The notes beneath the pieces were generated by a model, which was given only the letters and a program-made list of their open reading frames with translations, searched no databases and had not been told where the DNA came from. This document shows, piece by piece, positions 25,630 to 33,153 of a stretch of 49,279 nt of DNA; the first letter of the stretch is position 1, and each line of letters begins with the position of its first letter. A program made the translations under genes and the position numbers. This stretch comes from Gemmatimonadota bacterium (GTDB taxonomy: Bacteria; Latescibacterota; UBA2968; UBA8231). The DNA lies in contig VXML01000101.1 of assembly GCA_009841115.1 (NCBI GenBank), positions 1 through 49,279 on the forward strand. The letters run 5' to 3'.

Positions 25630-26388
25630 ATGACACCTGAACAAGCTAGGCAACAGTATAACTCGCAGGGATTTGTCTTTATTCGCGGGGCGCTGTCGGG
25701 TGCCGAGGTAGAGCGGGTACTCAATGCCTTTGACCGGGCGGCGAAGAATGACTCGCTTTACGACCTGCTCCAGCAGGACGAGGTGTTCGTCGATATGGTG
25801 GATCACCCCGCCATCTTCCCCGTCGTGCGAGCGGTGATAGGGGAGGATGTGCAACTGCGCTATGCCCATGGAGGCGTCAGGGAAGCCAACACCGAATCGG
25901 GCGGCGGCTGGCACTGCGATCTTTGCGACATAAAGGGCGTGTATTTGCCGGATTCGCTGATCATGACCAAAGTCTTCACCTATCTGGTGGACGTCCCCGA
26001 AAACGGTGCCACCTTCGCCATCGTTCCCGGCAGCCATCGCTTTGAAATGGGACATCCCTTACCCGACATTGAGAATCACGAAGATATGCCACATCACGCC
26101 AAGCTAACGGCTAAAGCTGGCGACGCAGTGCTCTTCAACGGCTACTGCTGGCACGCCCGCTTTCACAACCGCAGTAACAGTGACCGCAAAGTGCTCGAGT
26201 ACTCGTACGTTCGCTCGTGGATGAAGACGCAGTACGACTACCGAGATCTGCCCGCGTCCATTCAGCAGCGGATTACCCAATCCCACAATCGACGCCAGCT
26301 CTTCGGCGTCCCAGAGCCTGGAGTGAGTGATTGGGAGCGGCGACTTGAGGGCAGTGAACCCTATCGCCCAAGCGAAGTCGGCATTTGA
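25630..26388 (+). CDS. phytanoyl-CoA dioxygenase family protein (intact ligands)
   Basis: 252 residues. PhyH-family Fe(II)/2-oxoglutarate-dependent oxygenase with the full facial triad: H95-C-D97 (W-H-C-D-L-C) and distal H175 (C-W-H-A-R-F). It has the conserved N-G-A-T-F-A-I-V-P-G-S-H-R-F turn and a candidate 2-oxoglutarate-binding Arg about ten residues after the distal His. Paralogue of the preceding gene, with the same order of blocks (D-x-P-x-x-G, H-Y/H-A-L..., Y-V-x-S-W-M), so the two arose by tandem duplication. The upstream Shine-Dalgarno is weak (ACGGGA). The stop is 5 bp from the stop of the convergent DUF6785-like gene. The substrate cannot be read from sequence. Confidence 0.92.
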   Translation: MTPEQARQQYNSQGFVFIRGALSGAEVERVLNAFDRAAKNDSLYDLLQQDEVFVDMVDHPAIFPVVRAVIGEDVQLRYAHGGVREANTESGGGWHCDLCDIKGVYLPDSLIMTKVFTYLVDVPENGATFAIVPGSHRFEMGHPLPDIENHEDMPHHAKLTAKAGDAVLFNGYCWHARFHNRSNSDRKVLEYSYVRSWMKTQYDYRDLPASIQQRITQSHNRRQLFGVPEPGVSDWERRLEGSEPYRPSEVGI

Positions 26389-26393
26389 CCCAT

Positions 26394-28358
26394 TCACATG
26401 TAGGTTATGACATTGCCGCTCCCGCCCAGCAGCGTATCGATGATGGCCCAGAAGGCGGCGACGGAGACTTCGCCTAAGATCAATCCCAAGAAAAAGGGCT
26501 TTAAAATGCGGTAGAGTTTGGGACCGCCAAAGTGCAGAATCGTCAATTTGCACAGATAGGCGAGCATGGCGGCAAACCATATCTCGCTGGTGAGCCAGCC
26601 AATGGCCAAAGGAAAGCCCAAAGGATGGAACGGCCACCAGTACCAGCGCTTCTGAGCGACCATCAGAAAAGCCTCAAAGGCAGCGCCGCCGCCGGTGAAT
26701 ATCCAACCGCGCACATCCACCTCCCGGGGATTGTGCACCAGCGACAGCCACAGGTCCCAGTTGCCGCCAAAGCCAGCATAGGATCCTAGGTTGATGCCGC
26801 CATAGGTGTACCCTAGGTGCAAATTCATCATCGTCCCGCCGATCATACTGCACACCAGAGCCAGTAGCAGGGCCAGCAAAAGGCGCCTCTTTGAGCCGCG
26901 GATCGATTCGGCTAGCTTGAGCGCGTTGGCGCAGGCGAGCATGGGGAAGAGGCGCATTTCCGCCTGCCATACCATAGTGAAGCATAAGGCTACCATGCCT
27001 TTGGCACCCAGAATTGAAGTGCCTAGTCCCGAGATGATGAAATAAGGTGCCACTAGCGGGGGCCGGGCCGTGGGCACGCCACCGGCCGAGACGACCCGGG
27101 TGATGAGAATGTAGTAGATCAGACAAATAAAGAGAAAAACGGGAATGACGACGGGGGGAAGCCCCGAGCGCCACAGCCAGAAACAGACGAAGAGCAAACT
27201 GGCGATCAGGCCAAAAAAAGCGAGGCGGTAGGACATTAACTCCTCGCTGTCATCGACGCCACTGGCCGGCCGCCAAGCCGTGGCTACCACATCCCGCAAG
27301 TGGTGCCTAGCCGTCCACAAGCCAAAGAGCACAAAGACTATGCTGGCGCCCACGGCCTGATGGGTCAGATCTGCCAATTGGGAGTACTCGTACTGACTTA
27401 GCTGCTCGGTGCTGTGAATGCCCAAGGTGCGGAAGAGTCCATCTTGGAACTTGCCTATTAAAAAAAAGAACCAGATGCTGAGGGAAATATTCAGATCGAC
27501 CAGATAGAAAAACCCGAGCCAGGCGTAACTAAGCGCCAGGCCTTCTCCCCAGGTATTGATATCGCGAAACCAGTGAATCCAGGCGATGTAAAAGGGAAAT
27601 TCGGGCACGACCGGCAGGTAGTGGTTTAACCCCGAAAAACTGAATAGAATGAAAGGCACGGCAAAGCCGAGCCACATCAGTTTATTTAAAAAAAAGGGTG
27701 CCACCCGCCCCGGACTCGTGCCTTCGATCATCTGCAGGGGCAGTTGCGTCATAGGATAACTGAGACGCTCGTGGACCGACCACTGACGATGTAGAATAGT
27801 GGCCATGCATATCATCATAAAGCTCAAGCACAAAAAGAACGCAAACCAGTGCGACAGGGGTTCGATCCACGCGGCCCAGGGTATAGATTGGCCGCTTGGC
27901 AATCCCTCGTAGAGCGCAAAAATGGCCTGTTCATCTTGGGGTACCATCCAGTCGGAGATATAAGGCAGATAAACTTCGGCGAAATTGTTCTCCGGCGAGG
28001 CCATGTAGTAGGGGCCAGAAATCATGCCGATTAGATAGTTGAGGAAGTTGTAGGTCGGCAGGGTTACCGCCATCAGCAGCATGGAGTAAACGAGGATGAG
28101 GTCGGCCCGGCCTAGGGCAAACTGACGCTTGATCAGCCCGAGGACGACGTTGACGAAGAGGGTGAGCACAAAAAAGAAAAAGATGGCCCCGGGCGACGAA
28201 CTGTTGATACCCATGGAGGAGGCCTGAAGCATAAAGACAACAAAGGGCGCGCAGAGGCTGACCAGCAGTGAGAAGACGGCCCCGACGACGATGCCTTTGA
28301 AGGTGAATGGGGATTTAGCGGGTTCAGGTGGCATGGGTGAGGTAGATCGGTTGCCCAT
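26394..28358 (-). CDS. DUF6785-like polytopic membrane protein (copy 1)
   Basis: 654 residues with at least a dozen hydrophobic segments spread from about residue 20 to the C-terminus (T-F-K-G-I-V-V-G-A-V-F-S-L-L-V..., then F-F-F-F-V-L-T-L-F-V-N-V-V-L-G and others). Conserved marks shared with the homologue at 33154-35148 are R-R-Q-W-x-x-H-E-R-L-x-Y-P, the F-H-P-L-G-F block near the C-terminus, and L-G-A-K-G-M-V. I assign it to the DUF6785/DUF6784-type family from memory; transport of a small molecule is only a guess. Start: ATG 28358 has AGAGG immediately upstream, too close for comfort, so ATG 28334 is possible. The 5' end overlaps an amidohydrolase stump in another frame. Confidence 0.75.
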   Translation of the reverse strand: MGNRSTSPMPPEPAKSPFTFKGIVVGAVFSLLVSLCAPFVVFMLQASSMGINSSSPGAIFFFFVLTLFVNVVLGLIKRQFALGRADLILVYSMLLMAVTLPTYNFLNYLIGMISGPYYMASPENNFAEVYLPYISDWMVPQDEQAIFALYEGLPSGQSIPWAAWIEPLSHWFAFFLCLSFMMICMATILHRQWSVHERLSYPMTQLPLQMIEGTSPGRVAPFFLNKLMWLGFAVPFILFSFSGLNHYLPVVPEFPFYIAWIHWFRDINTWGEGLALSYAWLGFFYLVDLNISLSIWFFFLIGKFQDGLFRTLGIHSTEQLSQYEYSQLADLTHQAVGASIVFVLFGLWTARHHLRDVVATAWRPASGVDDSEELMSYRLAFFGLIASLLFVCFWLWRSGLPPVVIPVFLFICLIYYILITRVVSAGGVPTARPPLVAPYFIISGLGTSILGAKGMVALCFTMVWQAEMRLFPMLACANALKLAESIRGSKRRLLLALLLALVCSMIGGTMMNLHLGYTYGGINLGSYAGFGGNWDLWLSLVHNPREVDVRGWIFTGGGAAFEAFLMVAQKRWYWWPFHPLGFPLAIGWLTSEIWFAAMLAYLCKLTILHFGGPKLYRILKPFFLGLILGEVSVAAFWAIIDTLLGGSGNVITYM

Positions 28359-28431
28359 CCTCTTTATTGGGCCAAGGCACTCCCTGCGGACGATGGGGAT
28401 CGTAGAAATGGGTATGAGCGTCGATGATCAC
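28324..28431 (-). pseudogene. N-terminal stump of an amidohydrolase
   Basis: A 35-codon frame from a GTG at 28429-28431, preceded at six bases by GGGAGG, reads I-I-D-A-H-T-H-F-Y-D-P and then R-P-Q-G-V-P-W-P. That is the classic N-terminus of amidohydrolase-2/TIM-barrel metal hydrolases, including the first metal-binding H-x-H. After about 25 recognisable residues it runs to a TGA inside the DUF6785-like gene. The remaining ~250 codons of an amidohydrolase are absent, so this is a deletion remnant that keeps a good ribosome binding site and may now serve as a leader for the membrane protein gene. Confidence 0.75.
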
Positions 28432-28511
28432 TAATAACCTCCCAACGCCATCTGATTGTCGATTCGATAGAACAGAGCTATTTTTCGATTTGGCAAGGAG
28501 GAGATAAACTC

Positions 28512-28976
28512 ATGAAAGATGGAAAACTGCACGGAAAGAAGATCGAGTATTACGAAAGCGGGAAGATACGCAAAGAAGGCACATACGACAACGGCCATAA
28601 GGACGGACAATGGGTCGTCTGTTACGCCGATGTCGGGGTAGAATACAAAGGGGAATACAAAAACGGGAAAAAGCACGGTAAATGGGTCGGATATTTCGCT
28701 AGCGGTGAGTTGCGCTACGAGGGCCGCTTTGAAGATGATAAAAGCGAGGGAAGATGGGTCGAGTATTACAGAAATGGAAAAGTAAAAGAGGAGATAAACT
28801 ATAAAAACGGGCTATTTGACGGGAAGTGGACTTATGTGGACGAGAACGGACAACTAAGAGGGGAAGGCACTTTTGCCATGGGAAGTGGGAAGTGGGTCGA
28901 ATTTGACCCAACCGGGAAAAAGATCCAGGAGAGATTCTATAGAAACGGAGCGTATATCAAGACCGTATCTGCGTAG
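28512..28976 (+). CDS. MORN/YwqK-like repeat protein
   Basis: 154 residues made almost entirely of MORN-variant repeats of about 23 residues (G-K-x-x-G-x-W-x-x-Y...G-x-x-x-x-E-G-x-Y), for instance N-G-K-K-H-G-K-W-V-G-Y and S-E-G-R-W-V-E-Y-Y. Relatives are annotated as toxin-antitoxin YwqK-family antitoxin, but many are plain MORN proteins and no toxin partner is adjacent. AAGGAGGAG lies nine bases before the ATG. The gene is visibly richer in A/T and in Lys codons (AAA/AAG) than its neighbours, and it stands alone on the plus strand between minus-strand and oxygenase genes, which would fit recent acquisition. No signal peptide. Confidence 0.8.
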   Translation: MKDGKLHGKKIEYYESGKIRKEGTYDNGHKDGQWVVCYADVGVEYKGEYKNGKKHGKWVGYFASGELRYEGRFEDDKSEGRWVEYYRNGKVKEEINYKNGLFDGKWTYVDENGQLRGEGTFAMGSGKWVEFDPTGKKIQERFYRNGAYIKTVSA

Positions 28977-29110
28977 GTAAGCCCCACAGAAAAACCGTAT
29001 GAAGGCTCTGGCGGCTTGGCAACAAGGTGAATCTGAATGATGGTCCAGCAATCGGATCCTTCTGCGGGTCTAGTACCATTCCAAACAACAATTTTAAAAG
29101 GGAATTCTTC

Positions 29111-29941
29111 ATGTCACAGCCTCCCATTTTCGCCCCCGACAACAAGGAAGACATACTCGCTTTTTTTCAGCAGTATAAGTATGCCATAGTTGCCGACGCC
29201 CTGCCTCCCGCCGACATCCGCACTCTCAACGCCTTTGTCGATCGCTCCAAAGGGGAAATCCCCCGCGAATGGGGGCCCGACCGCTTAGGCGTCTTTTCGC
29301 ACGGGCAGATTTTGGTTCACCATCCCGAGTTGGACCGCTTTATTCAGCCGGCGATCTCCTATGATATAGTGCAGACTATTATGGCACCCCAACCTCGCTT
29401 TGCCCAATTCGATTTCCGCGATGTGCCCGCTGGCAAAGGCGATGGCGAGATGCGCTTTCATCGCGACCGGCCCTACCAACCCACCACAGAGACCGAACCT
29501 GAGCGCCCCTACGAATGCACCTATGTCTGCGCCATCCACTACTTGAGCGACGTGGAGGCCAGCGATCCCTGCTTTTGCGTCGTGCCCAACAGCGGTCCTT
29601 ACGAGACGTTGGACGAGGCCCGCGTCCAATTGGGGTCGGACTATGAAGAAGTGCCCATCCGCGGCCCGGCTGGCACCTTGGTTTTGTACGACATTGCCAT
29701 TTTTCACACCCGCCTGCCCGGACAACGCGCCCGCGCCCGGCGCACCTTGCACCACTACTACAGCCGCGCCGCCAGCCAGCCTCTGACCAATTGGGTGCTC
29801 CTCCCCCAGCGCTTGGCCGAACATCCCGACCCCGAGCAACGCACCTTTTACAGCCAGTGGTCCGCGGCTACCCAAGCCTACGCCGAGGCTGGTTTTTCTG
29901 CGGAGTACTACGAGAAGCACGTGCTGGAGAAACTCACCTAG
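29111..29941 (+). CDS. phytanoyl-CoA dioxygenase family protein
   Basis: 276 residues from the ATG at 29111; an upstream ATG at 29027 would add 28 residues without family similarity, and AAGGGAA lies just ahead of the chosen start. Fe(II)-binding H117-R-D119 (M-R-F-H-R-D-R) and a distal His in I-F-H-T-R-L-P-G, followed by an Arg-rich strand (R-A-R-A-R-R-T-L-H-H-Y), are consistent with a complete PhyH active site. It is diverged from the 24808/25630 pair. It lies 50 bp before the sialidase gene and may be co-transcribed with it, which hints at a role in processing a sugar- or lipid-derived substrate; this is inference. Confidence 0.88.
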   Translation: MSQPPIFAPDNKEDILAFFQQYKYAIVADALPPADIRTLNAFVDRSKGEIPREWGPDRLGVFSHGQILVHHPELDRFIQPAISYDIVQTIMAPQPRFAQFDFRDVPAGKGDGEMRFHRDRPYQPTTETEPERPYECTYVCAIHYLSDVEASDPCFCVVPNSGPYETLDEARVQLGSDYEEVPIRGPAGTLVLYDIAIFHTRLPGQRARARRTLHHYYSRAASQPLTNWVLLPQRLAEHPDPEQRTFYSQWSAATQAYAEAGFSAEYYEKHVLEKLT

Positions 29942-29990
29942 CTATCTGATCAACTACAATATCTGAAGCCCTTTGCTACAGGAGCGAACC

Positions 29991-31004
29991 GTGCAGGTAC
30001 AAGACCTATTCATCTCCGGCCAAGAAGGCTATCACACCTATCGCATCCCCGCCTTGGCCGTAGCGCCAGATGGCGCAGTGCTGGCCTTTTGCGAAGCGCG
30101 TCGCCACACTGGTCGCGACGACGATCAAATCGACATTCTCCTGCGCCGCAGCACGGACGGCGGGGGCACTTGGGAACCTCGCCAGCGGATCGTCGCCGAT
30201 GGCGAGCGCACCTGTGGCAATCCCTGTCCCGTAGTTGACCGCGACCGAGGTGCGGTGTTGCTGCCCTTTTGCAAGGACAATCAAGAGGTCTTTGTCAGCC
30301 GCAGTATCGACAGCGGGTGCACTTGGACCGATCCTGTGGAAATTACCTCCCAAGTGAAGGCTTCTTCGTGGACCTATCTCGGTACCGGACCCGGCCACGG
30401 CATTCAACTGCAAAGCGGTCGCTTGCTCGTGCCCTCTTGGGTCGATGAAAGTCCTGGTCCGGCTACTTGGCGTCAGCCACCGGCCACTTGGGGCCAAGTG
30501 CAGTCCTCCATCGCTTTTTACAGCGACGACGGCGGTCACACTTGGCAGGTTGGAGCCAAGTTGACACACGATGCGTCGGACGAATGCGAGGCCGTGGAAA
30601 TGACCGATGGCTCTCTGTACATGACGCTGCGCAGTCGCAACGAACGTCGCTGTCGGGGCTGGTCGCGCAGCCGCGATGGCGGCGCGACTTGGTCTGTGGT
30701 CGCCTACGAGTCGGCCTTGCCCGAACCTTCTTGCCAAGGCAGCATTGTGCGCTTCGACGACGGGCGCATCCTTATGGCGCATCCCAGCAAGCCCGACGAG
30801 CGCGCCGAGTTGACATTGCGGTTGAGTGAAGACCAAGGGCACAGTTGGCCCGTAGCGCGGGTGCTTGAGCCGGGTGCGGCGGCGTACTCCGATTTGGCCG
30901 TGGCTCCCGACGGGCGGGTTTTGTGTCTGTACGAGACCAAGCACTATGGCTGCTTGCGCTTGGCTCGCTTTGCGCCGACGTGGATTATTGAAAAAAAGAA
31001 ATAG
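29991..31004 (+). CDS. BNR-repeat exo-sialidase family protein
   Basis: 337 residues from the GTG at 29991, which has GGAG six bases upstream. The N-terminus carries the sialidase Y-R-I-P motif (Y-H-T-Y-R-I-P-A), whose Arg binds the substrate carboxylate. Asp boxes are spread through a six-bladed propeller: S-T-D-G-G-G-T-W, S-I-D-S-G-C-T-W, S-D-D-G-G-H-T-W, S-R-D-G-G-A-T-W and S-E-D-Q-G-H-S-W. No signal peptide is visible, so it may act in the cytoplasm or be a related glycosidase that uses another sugar acid; many environmental 'sialidases' are of this kind. It stands downstream of an oxygenase and upstream of a toxin-antitoxin pair. Confidence 0.88.
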   Translation: MQVQDLFISGQEGYHTYRIPALAVAPDGAVLAFCEARRHTGRDDDQIDILLRRSTDGGGTWEPRQRIVADGERTCGNPCPVVDRDRGAVLLPFCKDNQEVFVSRSIDSGCTWTDPVEITSQVKASSWTYLGTGPGHGIQLQSGRLLVPSWVDESPGPATWRQPPATWGQVQSSIAFYSDDGGHTWQVGAKLTHDASDECEAVEMTDGSLYMTLRSRNERRCRGWSRSRDGGATWSVVAYESALPEPSCQGSIVRFDDGRILMAHPSKPDERAELTLRLSEDQGHSWPVARVLEPGAAAYSDLAVAPDGRVLCLYETKHYGCLRLARFAPTWIIEKKK

Positions 31005-31105
31005 CTATCGTCGTGGAAGCTAATATGCTGGTCAACGCACGAGTGCTGGTTCTTGACACTCATTTCTTTTGTTCCCAAATTGGTAACAAGACTCGCCAAC
31101 GGCCA

Positions 31106-31402
31106 ATGCATGTAATTACTCGGAAAAGACTCCAAGAATTCTGGCGGGATCATCCTGAGTCAGAGAAACCTCTCAAAGCTTGGTTCGCCATCGTGCGATT
31201 AAGGCGCTATTCTACTCCGCACGAAGTGCGCCAAGATTTTCCTTCTGCCAGCTTCTTGGGACAATGGCGTACGGTTTTCAATATCGGTGGCAACAAATAT
31301 CGGCTAATTGTGGATATGCGCTATGATTTGGGAAGAGTGTATATCCGCCATGTCCTCACGCACGCAGAATACGATCATCGGACCCAGACAGGCACGTTAT
31401 AG
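31106..31402 (+). CDS. higB: HigB-family mRNA-interferase toxin
   Basis: 98 residues from the ATG at 31106 (M-H-V-I-T-R-K-R-L), the usual length and start of HigB toxins; the open frame extends 31 codons upstream without similarity. Family marks: F-W-R-D-H-P-E-S-E-K-P-L-K-A-W, the P-S-A-S-F-L-G block, V-F-N-I-G-G-N-K-Y-R-L and I-R-H-V-L-T-H-A-E-Y-D near the C-terminus. HigB cleaves translated mRNA on the ribosome. The toxin precedes the antitoxin, as is usual for hig loci, with 14 bp between them. A TTGACA at 31053-31058 could be its -35 box, but no good -10 follows. Probably a functional pair with the next gene. Confidence 0.9.
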   Translation: MHVITRKRLQEFWRDHPESEKPLKAWFAIVRLRRYSTPHEVRQDFPSASFLGQWRTVFNIGGNKYRLIVDMRYDLGRVYIRHVLTHAEYDHRTQTGTL

Positions 31403-31416
31403 CTAAGGAGTACCCA

Positions 31417-31806
31417 ATGGCTGAAGTACTCGATTTTACTAAACCTCATGTATTGAGAGACGAAGGAGAATACGATATCGCTGTCGCCGAAATCGATGCC
31501 CTCCTCGACACAGATCCTCAGCCCGGATCGGAGGAGTATGAGCGGCTGGAGTTTCTATCTGTTCTGGTGCAGGCTTATGAAGACACTCATTTCCCGGCTT
31601 ATGAGAAGCCCACGCCCCAGGAAGTGGTTGATTTTATGCTGGAGCAGAAGGGCCTTTCCCGGGCCGACCTGGCGAAGTGGCTGGGCGGTAGAAGCCGAAC
31701 ATCGGAATTTTTTAATGGAATTCGCCCGCTCTCTATTCGGCAGATTGGCGCGTTGAGAACGCATTTGGGCATTCCAGCGGATCTACTGATGGGCTTTTCC
31801 CCATAG
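31417..31806 (+). CDS. higA: HigA-family XRE antitoxin
   Basis: 129 residues; AAGGAG lies seven bases ahead of the ATG. The N-terminal half (L-D-T-D-P-Q-P-G-S-E-E-Y-E-R-L-E) is the arm typical of HigA partners of RelE-like HigB. The C-terminal half is a helix-turn-helix (L-S-R-A-D-L-A-K-W-L-G-G-R-S-R-T-S-E-F-F-N-G), with the conserved N-G-x-R-P-L-S-I-x-Q-I closing helix. It neutralises HigB and normally represses its own operon. It is followed within 15 bp by the NADH dehydrogenase gene, so read-through into that gene is likely. Confidence 0.9.
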   Translation: MAEVLDFTKPHVLRDEGEYDIAVAEIDALLDTDPQPGSEEYERLEFLSVLVQAYEDTHFPAYEKPTPQEVVDFMLEQKGLSRADLAKWLGGRSRTSEFFNGIRPLSIRQIGALRTHLGIPADLLMGFSP

Positions 31807-31821
31807 ATCGGCTCCATAGGA

Positions 31822-33108
31822 ATGAAACACGTCGTCATTGTAGGAGGAGGTTTTGCCGGTTTGAATGCGGCTAAGAAGCTTGGCGGCGCTCCTGATGTCC
31901 GCGTTACACTTGTCGATCGGCAGAACTATCATTTGTTCCAACCTCTGCTCTACCAAGTGGCAATGGCCGGTTTGTCGCCGGCTGATATTGCCGCACCCAT
32001 CCGCAGTCTACTCGCGCGCTACGAGAACGTCTCCGTGCTGCAGGGAAAGATCGAGAGTGTCGATTTGCAGGCTCAGACCGTCTGGGCGGATCTTGGTCAG
32101 CTCGAATTCGACTATTTGCTGCTTTGCTGTGGGGCGATTCCGACTTACTTCGGTCATGCGAACTGGGAAGAGTACGCCCCTAGCCTGAAAACCGTGCCGC
32201 AAGCAACCGAGATTCGCCGTCGGCTACTCAACTCTTTCGAAGCGGCGGAACGGGTTGGCGATTCCGCAAGACGCCGACAGTTGTTGACGTTTGTCGTCAT
32301 CGGTGGCGGGCCTACCGGAGTTGAGTTGGCGGGCGCTATCGGCGAAATGAGTCGTTTCACACTCGCCAGAGATTTTCGCAAGATCGACACCAAACTCACG
32401 CGGGTCATTCTCATTGAGTCCGGCCCGCGAATCCTCCCATCGTTCAGCGAGAAACAGGCGAGCCGCGCAACGCGAGACTTGGAAAAACTCGGTGTGCAAG
32501 TCTGGCCGAACAGTCTTGTGACCAGAATTGACGAGGACGGCGTTGAAGTGGGTCCGAAGCGAATCTACGCCTCAACCGTACTCTGGGCAGCCGGAGTACG
32601 CGGAGTTGAATTCGTCAGGTGCGATGGTTTGGAGATAGACGGGCAGGGACGCGCAGTCGTCGCCAAAGATCTGAGCATTGCCGGACACCCAAACGCGTTT
32701 GTCGCCGGCGACCAGGCAAGTTTCACCCACCAGACCGGCAAGCCGCTTCCGGGCATAGCACCAGTGGCAATGCAACAAGGTCGTTTCGTGGCTAGGACGA
32801 TCCTCCGCGACCTTGCAGGCAAACCGCGCGAAGCCTTTCGCTTTGTCGGCAGGGGCCAGATGGCGACAATCGGCCGCAGCCGCGCCATTGTCGAAATCGG
32901 CAAGCTGCGATTCTCCGGTTGGTTTGCGTGGCTCACCTGGTTGGTGGTGCACATTTACTTTCTCGTCGGCTTCAAGAACCGGATATTCGTCGTGCTGAAT
33001 TGGGCTTGGTCCTATGTGACGTTTCGACGCGGCGCTCGATTGATCGTCGAGCGCGAGTGGAGATTCAACAAGACCGACGCCAACGACCAGACGTCATCAG
33101 AAAAATAA
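31822..33108 (+). CDS. type II NADH dehydrogenase (NDH-2) / FAD-dependent oxidoreductase
   Basis: 428 residues. FAD-binding G-G-G-F-A-G-L-N-A-A at the N-terminus, Q-P-L-L-Y-Q-V-A typical of NDH-2, a second dinucleotide fold V-V-I-G-G-G-P-T-G-V-E-L-A-G at about 155 for NADH, W-A-A-G-V-R-G, and A-G-D-Q-A. The C-terminal ~60 residues are a Trp/Phe-rich amphipathic segment (F-A-W-L-T-W-L-V-V-H-I-Y-F-L-V-G-F-K-N-R) that anchors NDH-2 to the inner face of the membrane. It passes electrons from NADH to quinone without pumping protons. Start ATG with AGGA close ahead. It sits right behind higBA, so the toxin-antitoxin pair may have been inserted upstream of it. Confidence 0.92.
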   Translation: MKHVVIVGGGFAGLNAAKKLGGAPDVRVTLVDRQNYHLFQPLLYQVAMAGLSPADIAAPIRSLLARYENVSVLQGKIESVDLQAQTVWADLGQLEFDYLLLCCGAIPTYFGHANWEEYAPSLKTVPQATEIRRRLLNSFEAAERVGDSARRRQLLTFVVIGGGPTGVELAGAIGEMSRFTLARDFRKIDTKLTRVILIESGPRILPSFSEKQASRATRDLEKLGVQVWPNSLVTRIDEDGVEVGPKRIYASTVLWAAGVRGVEFVRCDGLEIDGQGRAVVAKDLSIAGHPNAFVAGDQASFTHQTGKPLPGIAPVAMQQGRFVARTILRDLAGKPREAFRFVGRGQMATIGRSRAIVEIGKLRFSGWFAWLTWLVVHIYFLVGFKNRIFVVLNWAWSYVTFRRGARLIVEREWRFNKTDANDQTSSEK

Positions 33109-33153
33109 AAAAGGGGGTACTTTCAGGAGGCCATGGTCCTAGCATGGGAACGG

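Noticed and set aside
30006..30944. A 312-codon minus-strand open frame
   Set aside because: It lies wholly antisense to the sialidase, whose motifs are unambiguous.
33109..33153. Terminator between NDH-2 and the second DUF6785-like gene
   Set aside because: Only a 5-bp CCATG/CATGG hairpin without a T-run is present; too weak to report.
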